Made by a program: the position numbers and the translations under genes. Below, piece by piece: positions 25,033 through 37,030 of a stretch of 44,700 nt of DNA. This DNA comes from Conidiobolus incongruus B7586. Lineage: Eukaryota; Entomophthoromycota; Entomophthoromycetes; Entomophthorales; Conidiobolaceae. The stretch spans positions 1-44,700 of the forward strand of contig JNEM01010216.1 in assembly GCA_000697335.1 (NCBI GenBank), given 5' to 3'. Position 1 is the stretch's first letter; each line of letters starts with the position of its first letter. The notes below the pieces were generated by a model, which was given only the letters and a program-made list of their open reading frames with translations, searched no databases and was not told the DNA's origin.

Positions 25033-25974
25033 ATTAAACTGTTCAAAAGTATTAAGGAGAATAGAATGATTAAAATAATTGAAAAAATAAGGGAATCAAG
25101 AATTAGGAAATTTTTAATTTTTTATATTGATTGAAAAATCTTAAAATTTAATTAACTCAAGAGAACATCAATCAATCTAAATAGGAATTCAGATATAATC
25201 ATGGATCATTTTAATATTAAATCTGTGTGGAAAAATTTGATATAGTTTTCATACATAAGATTTTAAAATTCAGTAAAATACTATCGATTTCAATATAAAA
25301 TAAATATATTTTGTAGTATTTTGGCTCTATCTATATTTCAGAATTTATATTCATTTATTTAAATCTATCAAGAAGTCCAAAAATATTGTCACGAGCCAGG
25401 TGACTCCCTTCTAACCAAATATTCTTACATTAACCTAATGTTAAAGTCATTTCCCCTCGCATACCATCTGTTCCCGCTCTATCTTTTAATTGGCTAATGA
25501 TGCAAGTTAGAACCCGGAATTAGAGCTATCCTCAACAAGACGAGTTTGATCTGGGTCCTCCCAACTATTTGACTTAATCTAATAAACTCCTTATCTCGCT
25601 AACAGTTACCTGGAATTTCCCAGATCTCCTTTTATCTAAATTATTTTGGACACGGCTTTCCCGAAAAGTGTTAATATCATCAGATACTATTCATCAGAAA
25701 TCATTATTTTATTTGGGTGATTTAAATTTGGAATTTTTCAAATTGTGAAACTAAATGAAATAAACCCTTGTATTCAACAATTCGTCCTAATTTGGATATG
25801 GTGTTAGAATCAAATATCAAGACCAATAAATAAATTACATCACTAAAAGTAAAAATTAAATTCATTGTTAATTCTTTAAAAAATTGGAGTTTATAAAAAT
25901 TGTATATAAATTATTTAAATTAAATGTTTTTAATTCTTAGATTTATCAACAAATTATAATTTCAAACACAAGTC
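25033..25974. promoter_or_regulatory. Divergent intergenic region shared by nucleotidase and VID27
   Basis: 942 bp between the two start codons. It must contain both promoters and is interrupted by solo LTR copy b. A TATATAAA at 25903-25910, 65 bp before the VID27 ATG, is a possible TATA box in AT-rich background. Confidence 0.5.
25387..25672 (+). mobile_element. Solo LTR, Ty3/gypsy-like, copy b
   Basis: 286 bp, same family as copy a (21383-21716, opposite orientation). It starts TGTCACGAGCCAGGTGACTC, shares the blocks GATCTGGGTCCTCCCA and TTACCTGGAATT, and ends AAGTGTT. A 5-bp target duplication AATAT flanks it (25382-25386 and 25673-25677). It is about 50 bp shorter than copy a in the part that holds that copy's TATA-like run. 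No internal region is present, so it is a fossil. Divergence from copy a by eye is well above that of the nucleotidase pair, so the two LTRs are from older or separate insertions. Confidence 0.75.
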
Positions 25975-28227
25975 ATGTCATTTTTAAAAAGTCTCAGTCA
26001 ACTGTTTCTAGGAGGGCAAGACGACCCTACTAAAATTGTTTTAGAAGGGGGCCAATTTTATAAGGTTCCAGCAAATTCTCCCAAAATTTGCTTGTAATAT
26101 AAAAATTATAGAAAATTGTCAAATGTGTTACTAATTTTTTTATTAATTTAGGTTTCCATTTTCCAATTTATCTATTCAGCCTACTTCAATTGAGTCACAG
26201 TATAACCTTGTTGTATCAAGAATTTTAGACGAAGGAGAAGAATTGGAATCAGGTAAATACTCAAAATTTAATTAAAAGCTATTGTAATTAATTATATTAT
26301 AGACGACTTATTGGAATTTAGCTTTTTAATCGATTCCACTTTGAAAGTTCAATGGAGTACCATTAAGGATGAAAACTCTAACAAAGCTTATCAACAATAC
26401 ACATGGATAGACCCCAAAAACTCTGCCAGCCAACCTACGCGCTTTGTGTTCTCAATTGATACTTCAGAAGTATCCGATTCTACTGCTGAGAAATTTTTTG
26501 AGGGAATTAAGGTTTGCTCTCAAAAGAGAGACCAAAAAATTGCCGAGGATTCTAGCAGTGTTGATAATATAGCTAAGAAGTTAGCTCAAACAAATATTTC
26601 CAAGCCTGTCACACGATCCACTCCCAAAAAACCTCCAGTAATTAATTCCAACATCGATCTAAGTAAATATTCTACTTTTTTTGAGGGCTTTTGCGAAATT
26701 TATCTGTACAATCCTCAAAATCGAGCTTACGAAATTCATCATCCACAATCTAAAGTTAAAATTTTTTCATCTAAAAACACGGATTTTGAATTTTATTTCT
26801 CAGTTGGCCCTGAAGATCAACCCTCAGTTGAGTTTGTTGGAAAAGACATCGAGGAAATTAAAGATTACTATTTCAATGAGGCCGAACATTCTTTCATTTG
26901 GGTTGATATCAAAAATAAGCTTGTCTATACCTGGTCAATCAAATTCCAAGACTCTAAACCGTTCCAAGACTTTAAAAACTATTTTGGAATCGCTTTCTTC
27001 GAATCCAAATTACAAATGAGCTTCAAAAACACTGATTCTTCAACTCAAAAGTACGTTTCTAGAGCATACTGTGAATCTTATCCTATTAAAGAAGAAGAAG
27101 AAGAAGATGCCAGCTCTGAAGAAGTTGATCCTTATGGAAGTGAATCAGAACCCGAGTATGAAGATCCTAGAGATGATCCCAGATATGATCCTATGGAAGA
27201 TGACAAAGATTACAATCGACATATGGCTGTCGGATACCAAAGCGATAGATCGTTTGTAGTTCGTGGATCAAGAATTGGTGTTTTCAAAAAAGATCAAGAG
27301 GAAAACGACATGAAGTATGTTACCAAAATCAACAAAATTACTGATCTACAAAATAGAGACATTGATGTTTCTCAAATGATGCTTCATGAACAAGATAGAT
27401 CGTTGATTATAAGAGATAAAAATAACCATGAGTCCATATACAAAATGGATTTAGAAGTCGGAAAGGTAGTTGAAGAGTACAAGTCAGAATCCTTCCCTTG
27501 CACTTTTACATTCCATAATTCCAAATATAATCAAATCAACCCTGACCAAACTTTCCTCGGATTAAATAAGAATACTTTGTTCCAAGTCGATCCTAGAGTG
27601 AGCGGGAATGAAAAAATTGTCATAGACAATTTCAAGCAATATGCTTCTAAAACTCAATTTACTTGTGCGTCTACTACTCAAGATGGAAAATTCGCTGTTG
27701 CCAACGCAATTGGTGAAATTAGACTATATAATCAACTTGGTAAAAATGCCAAAACCGCTCTTCCAGCTCTTGGAGATAATATTTATGGGTTGGATATCTC
27801 AAATGATGGAAGATATATTTTGGCTACTTGTGCCACTTATCTTTTGGTTGTTGACACACTTCTTCATTCAGATCCTGAAAAACGATATGGATTTGATAAA
27901 TCCTTCCCTAAGGATGAAAAACCAAAGCCTCTTCGTCTTCAACTCAAGCCCGAGCATGTCTCATACATCCAAGAACCTATTCATTTCACACATGCTAGAT
28001 TCAACTATGGACCTGATTCAACTGAAAAATATATTGTTACTAGTACTGGTCAATACGTAATCGTTTGGACATTTTCTAAAGTCAAAGCAGGAAATGTAAA
28101 TTCTTATACCATCAAGCGATTCCCAGACAGGATTATTGCAGATAACTTCTGGTTCAATGATGATTCCTCAATTGTTGTAACACTTCCCCACGATGTTAAA
28201 TTAACTGGCAAAAGTCAAAGACGTTAA
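25975..28227 (+). CDS. VID27: Vid27 family protein (vacuolar import and degradation)
   Basis: Exons 25975-26093, 26152-26252 and 26303-28227; 714 residues. Introns of 58 and 50 bp (GTAATA...TTTAG, GTAAAT...TATAG) keep frame at LFPF and ESDDLLEF. The N-terminal PH-like region (MSFLKSLSQLFLGGQDDPTK, then 'GGQFYKVPANSPK') and 'FSFLIDSTLKVQWSTIKDE' match Vid27. A second PH-like part lies at about 170-330, and an acidic run (EEEEEDASSEEVDPYGSESE) at about 330-365. The C-terminal propeller domain, about 385-714, has 'GVFKKD', 'MLHEQDRSLIIRD', 'YGLDISNDGRYILATCATYL' and ends 'LPHDVKLTGKSQRR', close to the family. Yeast Vid27 was named in fructose-1,6-bisphosphatase vacuolar degradation; its exact biochemical role is unsettled. 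Codon use is ordinary for the window. Confidence 0.95.
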
Positions 28228-30299
28228 GCTCAGCCATTTTGAATAGTTAACTACTATATTTTTACAATTTTAATATTTTATTTTTTTTACTTGAAATAAA
28301 GTATTTTGTTCATTATTATCCATAATATTCTTTTATATTTCATGATTTCTTGAAATGGTCAGATTACATCTATTTCAAATATATATATATATTAAATCAA
28401 TTGCTGTATTTTCAAAATACCCGTCTGTCTTGACTTGATAGTTAAGTCCATATTATTCCTCATTCATAGTGGCTTTGTTGGTCCATAATCAAATAATGTT
28501 CTTTAATTCCTTTTATTAGAATTTATCCTTATCTTATGTCACACATTGAGTGAATTATTTAAACCCAGAAGTGACAAGGACAGAAGAGGGTTTTTTTGTA
28601 TATTCTGCTATGACATCTCAATAGTAAGTTTTAAGACATATGGTCCCAATATGTTAAAGAGCAGGATTAATATTTAATTTACTAAATTTTATTACAATTA
28701 CTTTTCTAACAATGATCTTTATTTACAAAACTTATTATACAGCACAACACAATGATAATTAATTATAGTTTATATAAATTAAAATTATAACTTGGCAATA
28801 TATACCATTGAGGTAATTATTTGAAAATGCTATTATCTAAGTACAAAATAATTATTTATATACAAAAAATATATATTTCAAAATAAACAATTTTTAATAT
28901 GGAATTATCATAAACATAAAAAATTTAAATAAAAATAATTGTCAATAACTAAATCTATTGTACGTTAAAGAATTCCATATAATTAGTAAGTTATTTATTG
29001 ACTTAAATAGCTGCAGTAGCCTAGTTAAACATTAATATAAGAGCCTTATCTTCAATTCACTTGTTCTTTTAGTGTATTTTATAATGTACTATCTCCTTTT
29101 CAGAAAGATTACACAATTGAATTGATTATTCAAAGAAAATATGACTGTATTTGGAAGGAGAGCTATTTTTATTTTTTTTATTTGATTATATAATAATAGG
29201 ATTGATAATATTAAATTATTTATTTCAAATTATAAATTTTGGACTTAAAATGTGTAAGCATGCTGAAAAATAGCTAGTATTGATTGTTTAGATATTTAAG
29301 AACCTTTTCATTCAATCAAAATATATAATATTATTCTCTTTAATAATATTAGTAACAAATTGCATAGATGAATCATCAAGGATTATTATAATCTGCTTTG
29401 GTTAGGTATCATTCGTAGGAATTATAATTATAATTATCATCTAAAAGGTAGACCGCAAGAATCTAGCTGATTTTCAATCACAACTGCATCATCTTGAATT
29501 TAAAAAATGGAAGCTTATATTGTTTGTATATCAGTATAGTACCTAAGGCAATGTTGATGGAGCGATATTTTCGTTACTTGAGCAATTTGATTCTAATTAA
29601 TTGATAACAATATTTTAGAAAGTTTCTTCACTAATTTGAAATCAAAAAATTTCTTAATTCTCAAATTTCAATTTGATCAGGATATTTATATAATACTCGG
29701 CAAGCAAAAAAGTATGATTAGGGTATCTGATTGTTAGCATACATATTTGTTTTTTGAAACGTTAAATAGATAAGTTCACTCAAGAAATAGACCATTTAAC
29801 TTACTATTTTAATTAAGAATCTCATTCATGTAAATCGATAAACAATTTTTTTATTATAAATGAATAGATTTAGTTTTAAAATTTTTTAAAAAAATATCGT
29901 GTTAATCTATAGATCAATATTAATGTAGAGGGAATCAAGCATATTGTCAAGATAGATATTTTCCTTTTTAAGGTAATGATATTGATGGAAAAGCTTGTGA
30001 AGTATTCATTTTTTGAATGTAATTACAATATATGTGTTTTATATAGTCATATAGAAACTCTAGCTTAGAATAGAAGATGTTTGTTTATCGATAAAGATAT
30101 ACAGAATTGATGCCTTTTATCAACTATATTATAGGTGAAATACACTTATAGTATAATATAAAATTTTAAATATGTAAAAATAATATCTAGTTCATATATA
30201 CATCAACAAATTATTGACCCAGATTTGGGATCAGAATGTTTGATCTTAAATTTCACAGGATAAATTGATATTTATAGATTAGATATAATTTATTGCCTC
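28228..30299. other. AT-rich gene-poor region
   Basis: 3' flank of VID27 and then over 2 kb without a supportable gene. Somewhat GC-richer short patches at 28430-28650 and 29380-29560 have no open frames or terminal repeats I can recognise. Confidence 0.45.
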
Positions 30300-31580
30300 A
30301 GAATTAAAGAAACAGGAAACTTTTAATTCTTGATTTCTCAAACATATTGTTAGTTCTAGAATATATATATAGTTTTAAACCATTTAAATATATAGATAGA
30401 TGCATAATTTTTGTTTATTAAAAAATTTAAAAATTTATTGTTGAATTTAATTATACCTAAATTAAACAACAATCATCAAAACTCTTTTATTTTAGTATCA
30501 ATAAAACTTAACCATAAGCCCTTTAAAATTATTTAAAATTTACAAGCAGTTTTTAATAATGAAGCATTATTTAAATTAACAATTTATTACTAGGTAAATC
30601 ACTTTAAGGTTAAGAAAAAAAATTATCTAAAACTTGTTAAAATTTAAAAAACTAACTTTAACTATTACTCTTTCAATTATTAATAGAGTGAAAAAATATA
30701 TTAAAAAGCACCTTTTTATTTTAGTTTAAGAATTATCTAAGTACTTTAATATTAGTTTTATAAGTATTTTATATATATTAAAGTTTAAACTCAAATTAAT
30801 AAATAAAAATATAAAATATATATCTTATATTTTAACTAAAGCTTAAATAAAAGTTAAAGTAATTATTGTTAAATAAAACTTACTAAAATATTACTAAAAA
30901 CTTAAACTTTTATAGTAAATAATTATAATTAATAAATCTTAAATCACTATATATAATCTTTTATTAAAACACAAATTAAAATGTTAAATTAAGTTAAATT
31001 AACCTTTTTTATAAATCCTTTTAAATAAATATTTTATTAATAAACAAATATTAATTATTGTAATAAATTATAATAGTATATGTTATTCTTATTTAATCTT
31101 TAAAGGAAAATCAATTAATAATAAATTATATATTATTTTTTAAATAAAAATATTTCTAATTAGTGTTTTTAATATAATTTAAGAAAACCTATTATTTTAT
31201 ATGATAATTATAAAATATATAAATTTAAAGCTATAAAAAACCTTTTCATTAAAAATAACTGGAAAAAACTACCATATCTAGTATATTCTTTAAATTATAA
31301 CCTATGTAATTATAATTACTTTAAGTAATTAAAAAACTAGCTTATAAGAAAGAAAATTTCTACAAAAAAATTTAATTAGTTTATAAAATATTAAATTTTA
31401 ATCTTTAATAAAAAGAATTATTTTTTAAATGTTAAATCTTTGCTAAAAGTATAGCAAAAAGTTATTAATAATAAAAGAAACTATTAAATTTATATTATAT
31501 ATTTATATTTATATATTATATATTAAAATATTGATTTATTTTTAATCTCAAAAATTTCCTATTATTAAAAATATAGAGTA
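30300..31580 (+). repeat. AT-rich degenerate repeat family, copy R3
   Basis: Aligns by eye with R2 along its length. Shared landmarks are 'ttcttgatttctcaaacat' (about 30326), 'accataagccctttaaaat' (about 30511), 'cttataagaaagaaaatttc' (about 31333) and 'ttattaataataaaagaaa' (about 31460). It ends near 31580 with 'atctcaaaaatttcctatt', which recurs at the end of R4. Nothing coding. Confidence 0.6.
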
Positions 31581-31589
31581 ATAATTAAA

Positions 31590-32880
31590 TAAATAAAAAA
31601 AACTATATTAAAAGACACTAGTTTTTTAGTTAAAGTTATTAAAGTACTAAAATATAAATTATATAAGTATACTTTATATATTAAAGCTTAAACATGAATT
31701 AATAAATAAAAATTAATAATAAATTCTTTATAATTTGACTAAAGATAAAAAAATTAATATAGTTATAACTAATTAAATCTAATATAATATAACTAAAAAT
31801 AAAAACTTTTATAACACACTATTTTAATTAATGAATCATAAATCTTTTTCAATTATTTTTTATTTAAAAATAAATCAAAATACTAGAATAAGTTAAATTA
31901 ATCCTTTTTATATATTTATAAATATAAATATTTAAAATAAATTTAAATTTTTTTAATAAATTATAATAATTTATATTATTTATGAAAAACAAGATCTTAA
32001 AGTCTTTAATATATATTTTAGATTTAAATAGATTATTTAATTCAAATGCTAATTTATACCATATAATGCTATATGGAGTTCTATAATATATTTCATATTA
32101 AATCCAATATATTTTATTAAAATTTATTTAATAAACATGATTTTTTTTCTTTTTTTTCAATTTATTTTGATTAATGATTTTCCTGGTAATTTATTTAACC
32201 AACATTTATCTTGTTAATTATAAGGCTACTCTTATCATTTATTACTAGCATATAATATTTTTTATTAGTTTAATTTACTATAATCATAAATAAGGCTATA
32301 TTATTCAAAATCAAAATTAAAGCTATTTTTTATTTGAAAGTCTTTTTATATACTATTGTTTTCCCTTGAATACAAGGTTATTTCCTATTATTACTTTTTG
32401 TTACTTATATTATTCTTATTTAGTTTTTAAAAGAAAATTAATTGATAATAGGATATATATTATTTTCTTGAACTTATTTTAAATTAATGTTTTTGAGAAT
32501 ATTTAAAAATAATTTTAATTTCATATTGATCATTATATATTTAAAATTGTTGAAAAATTTCTAATTAAAAATAATTAAAAATTACTACCATATTAAATAT
32601 ATTTACTCAATTATAATATATATAACTATAATTACTTTAAGTAATTAAAAAATTAGTAAATAAAAAGGAAATATTAAAAATTTATTTAGACTTGAAAATA
32701 TTAATTTCAGTCTTTAAAAAAATTATTCTTTAAGTGTTAAAAATTTATTAACAATATCAAAAAATATTAATAATAATAAAATATATTGATTTTATATTTT
32801 ATATTTTTCTTTGTAATTAACATTTTAAAAAATTTATTTTTAATCTCAAAAAATTATTTTTTAAAATCCGGAGTAATATT
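31590..32880 (+). repeat. AT-rich degenerate repeat family, copy R4, 5'-truncated, directly after R3 and carrying an insert
   Basis: Starts at a point matching about 30700 of R3 ('ttaaaagacactagtttttt' against 'attaaaaagcacctttttat') and continues to 'aatctcaaaaaattattttt'. So R3 and R4 stand in direct tandem, with R4 lacking the first 400 bp or so. It is interrupted by 424 bp at 31981-32404. Confidence 0.55.
31981..32404. mobile_element. 424-bp insertion in R4 with 10-bp target-site duplication
   Basis: R2 and R3 read continuously across this point (R3: 'gtatatgttattcttattta'), while R4 has 424 extra bases bounded by exact copies of TTATATTATT at 31971-31980 and 32405-32414. The ends are TATGAAAAACAAG... 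and ...CTTTTTGTTAC, with only loose inverted similarity. There is no coding frame. A 9-11 bp duplication is typical of Mutator-like DNA transposons and their MITEs; the class is an inference. Confidence 0.55.
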
Positions 32881-33900
32881 AACATATGAGGAAAGTATAA
32901 GCTTAGATGTATATAACTAGATGATGAGAAACAAACCTATATGTTTAGCTGATCAATGTATTATCAAATATAATAGATGTGATATTTCTTATAATATCAA
33001 AAATATAGGCTATCAAGTTATATTTGAAAATCAGTGAAATTGGAAGGAATTTGTGATTAATATAATTCGTATATCATTTTAATATAAAATTTTTATTTAA
33101 AACACTATCTCATTTTATTCTAAAAACTATACAATAAAATAACACTAATATTTTTCTTTTATTGTTTGAATCAGTTTATCGTATACTAACTTCTTATTAA
33201 TGAAATCCTTGTGAAGCATGATATAATAGGGTTATTGATATCAGAGATGATGCAAATAATGTTTGAAGGTTCATGGTGATGAATAGAAAATAGCCAGTGA
33301 ATATTACTTGTATTGAATAAGAATTATATATTTGTGGTATGTAACATATAATAAAAATAATGGTTGTTGCATACAAATAAATGGAAAAGTGTAGCTCTAA
33401 AGAATTCAGCAAAGTTGTATTTTTTATTTAATGTTATTTATGCTGAATGATTTGTTTGTTTGTATTCCTTTAATTGGATACTATCAACTTCCAAAAGCCA
33501 CTCTGTGTTATATTGGATCACACCATTTAATATAAAAACAGTCGCAGCTAATGGTGCTACAGATGTTGCTGAGTCTCTATACTGCAATGGTTTCGTAATT
33601 TTAGTTTTCTATGTCTTTTAAATATTATGATAGTATACTAACATATGCTATCAACTTTAAAATGAGCTTAGCGTCTTTTAACTCTAGCTTATCATTAATG
33701 CTATTTCCCTAATTAAATATACTGTATAACATAGTGAATTACTCTTTCCTTCTTGGAATGACAATAGCATTTACTACTATTGCCACTCAAGGATTTTTTT
33801 ATCATTTATATCAAAATTTTTATTGAAAAAAGGCCTGTTTTTAGTATTTTTATTAACAAATATATACATATACTTAAAGTATCTGTATCAATATATGTGT
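32881..33900. other. Region between AT-rich repeats and the polymerase fossil
   Basis: GC rises from about 33450. A 71-codon frame on the minus strand at 33412-33197 encodes three or so hydrophobic spans and includes 'YIPQIYNSYS', loosely like a PQ-loop motif; see findings. No complete gene is supported. Confidence 0.35.
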
Positions 33901-36800
33901 ATTCTAAGAAATATATTTACTGTTCATTGAGTATTGTTTATGATTTTTCAGAGAAGCAGCGTCAGAGATTGAGAATATTCTTATCGATTGGTGTAATTCG
34001 TTTGTTCAAGCTACTTGTTAAAAGATCACTTTACTTGAAAGCATCATTCTGTATGTATCAATATTGATTTTATTATCTGGGTCAAAGTGATAATCATTGC
34101 TCTGATTTATATCCATCAAGTGAAATACATTTTGCTGTGTTTCAACCCTTTGACTTTTGATGCATTCACGCCCTTGAAGCGCTATTTATAGATTTCAAAT
34201 TTGTTTCTGTGGAATAAATAACATTTTGGAGTCACTAACACTATATCATCTTTTTTAGTCTCTATTTTAAAATGCCCAAATTCATCAAAAATAGCTTTGA
34301 GAATTCCTGACTTAAATGATCTACATCACTCATCTTTATAAATGATGAATTGACGGCCATTCCAAATACTTCTACCTTAAACAATAGTGCCATACATATG
34401 CCTATCCGCAAACCATATATTAACAATCTCCAAATTGTGGTTGTGTTCGGTGTTACTTTATGCTTATGCCACTTTACAGTAATATAATTCCTGGATAGGA
34501 AAAGCTCAGTTATGTTATTATCAATTTTGGATACAAACGCATCATATGCCTTGAAGTGTACAAGAAGTGCACATAATGTATCATGCTTTCTTTGCACAAA
34601 TCTCTCTTATAAAGTCTTAATTGCTAGTGTACAGAATTCCCTTAGAGCTTGATTGTATTCTGTATCTTTTGTCTTCTTAAGCTCATCTTGATTCTTCACC
34701 GTTAAGCTTTTTAAAGTACTTATCGAAAATCGGCTTTGAGCATTTTTCCTAATATATTACATTTGTGAAATATCTAATTCATATTTCTTCGAGCGTTCTA
34801 TATCAAAACTTGTTAGTACGCATTTATCAGAGTCGTAATGTTCCCAGTCGAGTCCTTGACCTTTGATTCGGAGTAGTATAAAACTTGGATTGGGTCTTTT
34901 TTTCACATTTTATACCCGAATCATGTCTTCAATATATTTTTGTATTTCATTAGGTTGCCCAATTAGAAATTCCTTATCACCATCACATAGAGATATAGCG
35001 ATGTAACATCATTTGAACTCATTTTAGAAAACTCTCCAAGTTTTATGTTTGTTCTTTCTCCATATATGTTTTTGCAAATAAAATCCTCATAATAGGGTGC
35101 TTGACAATTGGAAGCTTAAATCCATTATAGGCACTGGGTTTGAATAATAAATATGTTATTAATACTGCTTTAGGAATTGTCTCAATACGCGTGTTAGTTA
35201 GAATACGTACAGCATCTTTGCTCATAACGAAGAATTCTTTTAAGATTTTAGCATCAATAAGCACATACTCAGAGATATGCTCTTAATTTTCATGGATAAA
35301 TATCTCAAGCTTACCTTTATATCTTTTTTGTTACACCCCTGCATGCTTGAAAGATAGTTTACTCATTTCACATTGAAATAATTTACATACATAGGCGAGC
35401 AGATAATACAGTATATAAGATAGATCAATGTATTTAAAACTTTTACATGCAAAGGATAGAATGGAATCTTTAGCAATGAGAGTATGCTTGGGTAGAAACT
35501 CCTTACTGGTAAATTCGTCTAACAGTAAAAAATTATCTAAAAAGGAGTTGTTGAATTCAAGAAGGCACACTGTGCAGTGCAAACTTTGCTTGTCCAGTAA
35601 ATCAGCAAGAGACATGCTATAATGATTAAGACTGACTTTTTCTCATACAACGCCCTTTGGGTTGCCTTTATGCATGGCTAGAAGTATTGACCAAGTTTGC
35701 ATGACTTTGGATTGTAAGTTGCCTCTTAGTCAAAGAAGTAATAAGATGCTGCTTCACTACAATCTTCATCAGGCTTAATTGCTTCCTAGTATTGTGCATA
35801 TTCATTAACCCCCAAATTTTCAATTACACGTTTAGCTCTATATTATCAAACTATTATGTAAAAGTGGTTGTCTTTCAGTAATAAATTAGCCTTGATATCA
35901 TAATTTACTTTAGTTTTGCATATGTAATTGTGCAATATTTCAAGGACTGTGAGCCACCTCTATGATCAACTATATGCATATCTTGAGTGTCTATTATTAA
36001 ATTGACAGCAGCCTCAAAAATAGGTTTGAGTAAGTGTACATGTGCAACATCAAGCTATACTCATGGAGCATCATCAATAGCTTTCCTGATATTATCTTCA
36101 TTGCAAAAAATGAGTTTGGGTGATGAGAATTTTAAAGTATCGAATTAAACAGTTATTATTAAAGGAAATAATATCTTTGATGACATAGAAGTTATGCTGA
36201 GTGTCTCCAATGCCACCACCAGTATTATCGGGGCGAGTAATCATATTAATTTCTTGGGAGATGAGATTGAAATTATGAATATGCTCTAAAGAGTTATCCA
36301 AGTTGTAATAGAAGTTACCATCCTACAGTTCCTTCCCGGTCATAAGATGATGTACACAGTTGAGCGATTAAATGCGATTGATACCAGTGTAACGGAACGA
36401 AAAGCAAAGAATATTTTCATCAATACCTAGAAAGCTAACAACAAAATTGTTTGGAAAGTCTTGAGCATTGTTGAGAGCGTTATTAAAAATATTAACTAGT
36501 TCACTATGTGTTGGAGGGTTGTTATCACCTGGTAATCAATAATGAATCTCACAAATACCTGTATTAGTTGTTCTAACTGAATAATTATACCATTGATCGA
36601 ATTGAAATAGTTGGATAGAGGGTTCAGAAGCATATCCAATATTCATTAAGGACATCCGGTACTTGATACCGGCCATACGCAAAAACTCCATGGGACAGTA
36701 TTGTTAGAGAAATTATAGTCGTTTTCAGAAACATACTGCCCTATATGAGATGCCACCTCGTTGAACTCAGGTGGTTGATTTTCTGAGTTGGAATTCATTT
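33900..36800 (-). mobile_element. Fossil of a protein-primed-type family B DNA polymerase (Polinton or linear-plasmid/invertron origin)
   Basis: Minus strand. Separate pieces in polymerase order can be recognised. At about 36800-36100 is an N-terminal region beginning with Met. At about 35620-35330 is an exonuclease-like piece ('NNSFLDNFLLLDEF', then 'FKYIDLSYIL'). At about 35290-35040 is the stretch that follows the exonuclease in this family ('TIPKAVLITYLLFK'). At about 34600-34090 is the late palm and thumb ('KVTPNTTTIWRLLIYGLRIG', then 'LFLMNLGILK'). The gene is clearly broken, with perhaps ten or more breaks, so the insertion is old. No terminal inverted repeats, capsid gene or integrase could be found, so Polinton and mitochondrial-plasmid origins remain open. 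Confidence 0.5.
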
Positions 36801-37030
36801 TGTGATGCTTTTACAAACTATACTTTGTGTTAAAATTTAGTCTTACTTTATCATTAAAATATATAAGGGAACGATATAATAGAAAATAATTGTCAAAGCT
36901 AGACCTCTCTGTCCGTTTTAGTACTCTGTCATCAATACAATCCACGGTAAATAGTAATTTGAATAATTAGTCCTTCTTACCAGGGCTTCGCGACCTTTGG
37001 TCCCTACACCTTTATATTAGCTTTTGTTTC
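36801..37030. other. Junction between polymerase fossil and LINE
   Basis: About 230 bp of mixed composition. The LINE 5' end cannot be placed precisely. Nothing else recognised. Confidence 0.4.

Noticed and set aside
33780-34067. 95-codon open frame (+)
   Set aside because: Lies opposite the end of the polymerase fossil and reads as composition-driven Ile/Tyr/Lys sequence.
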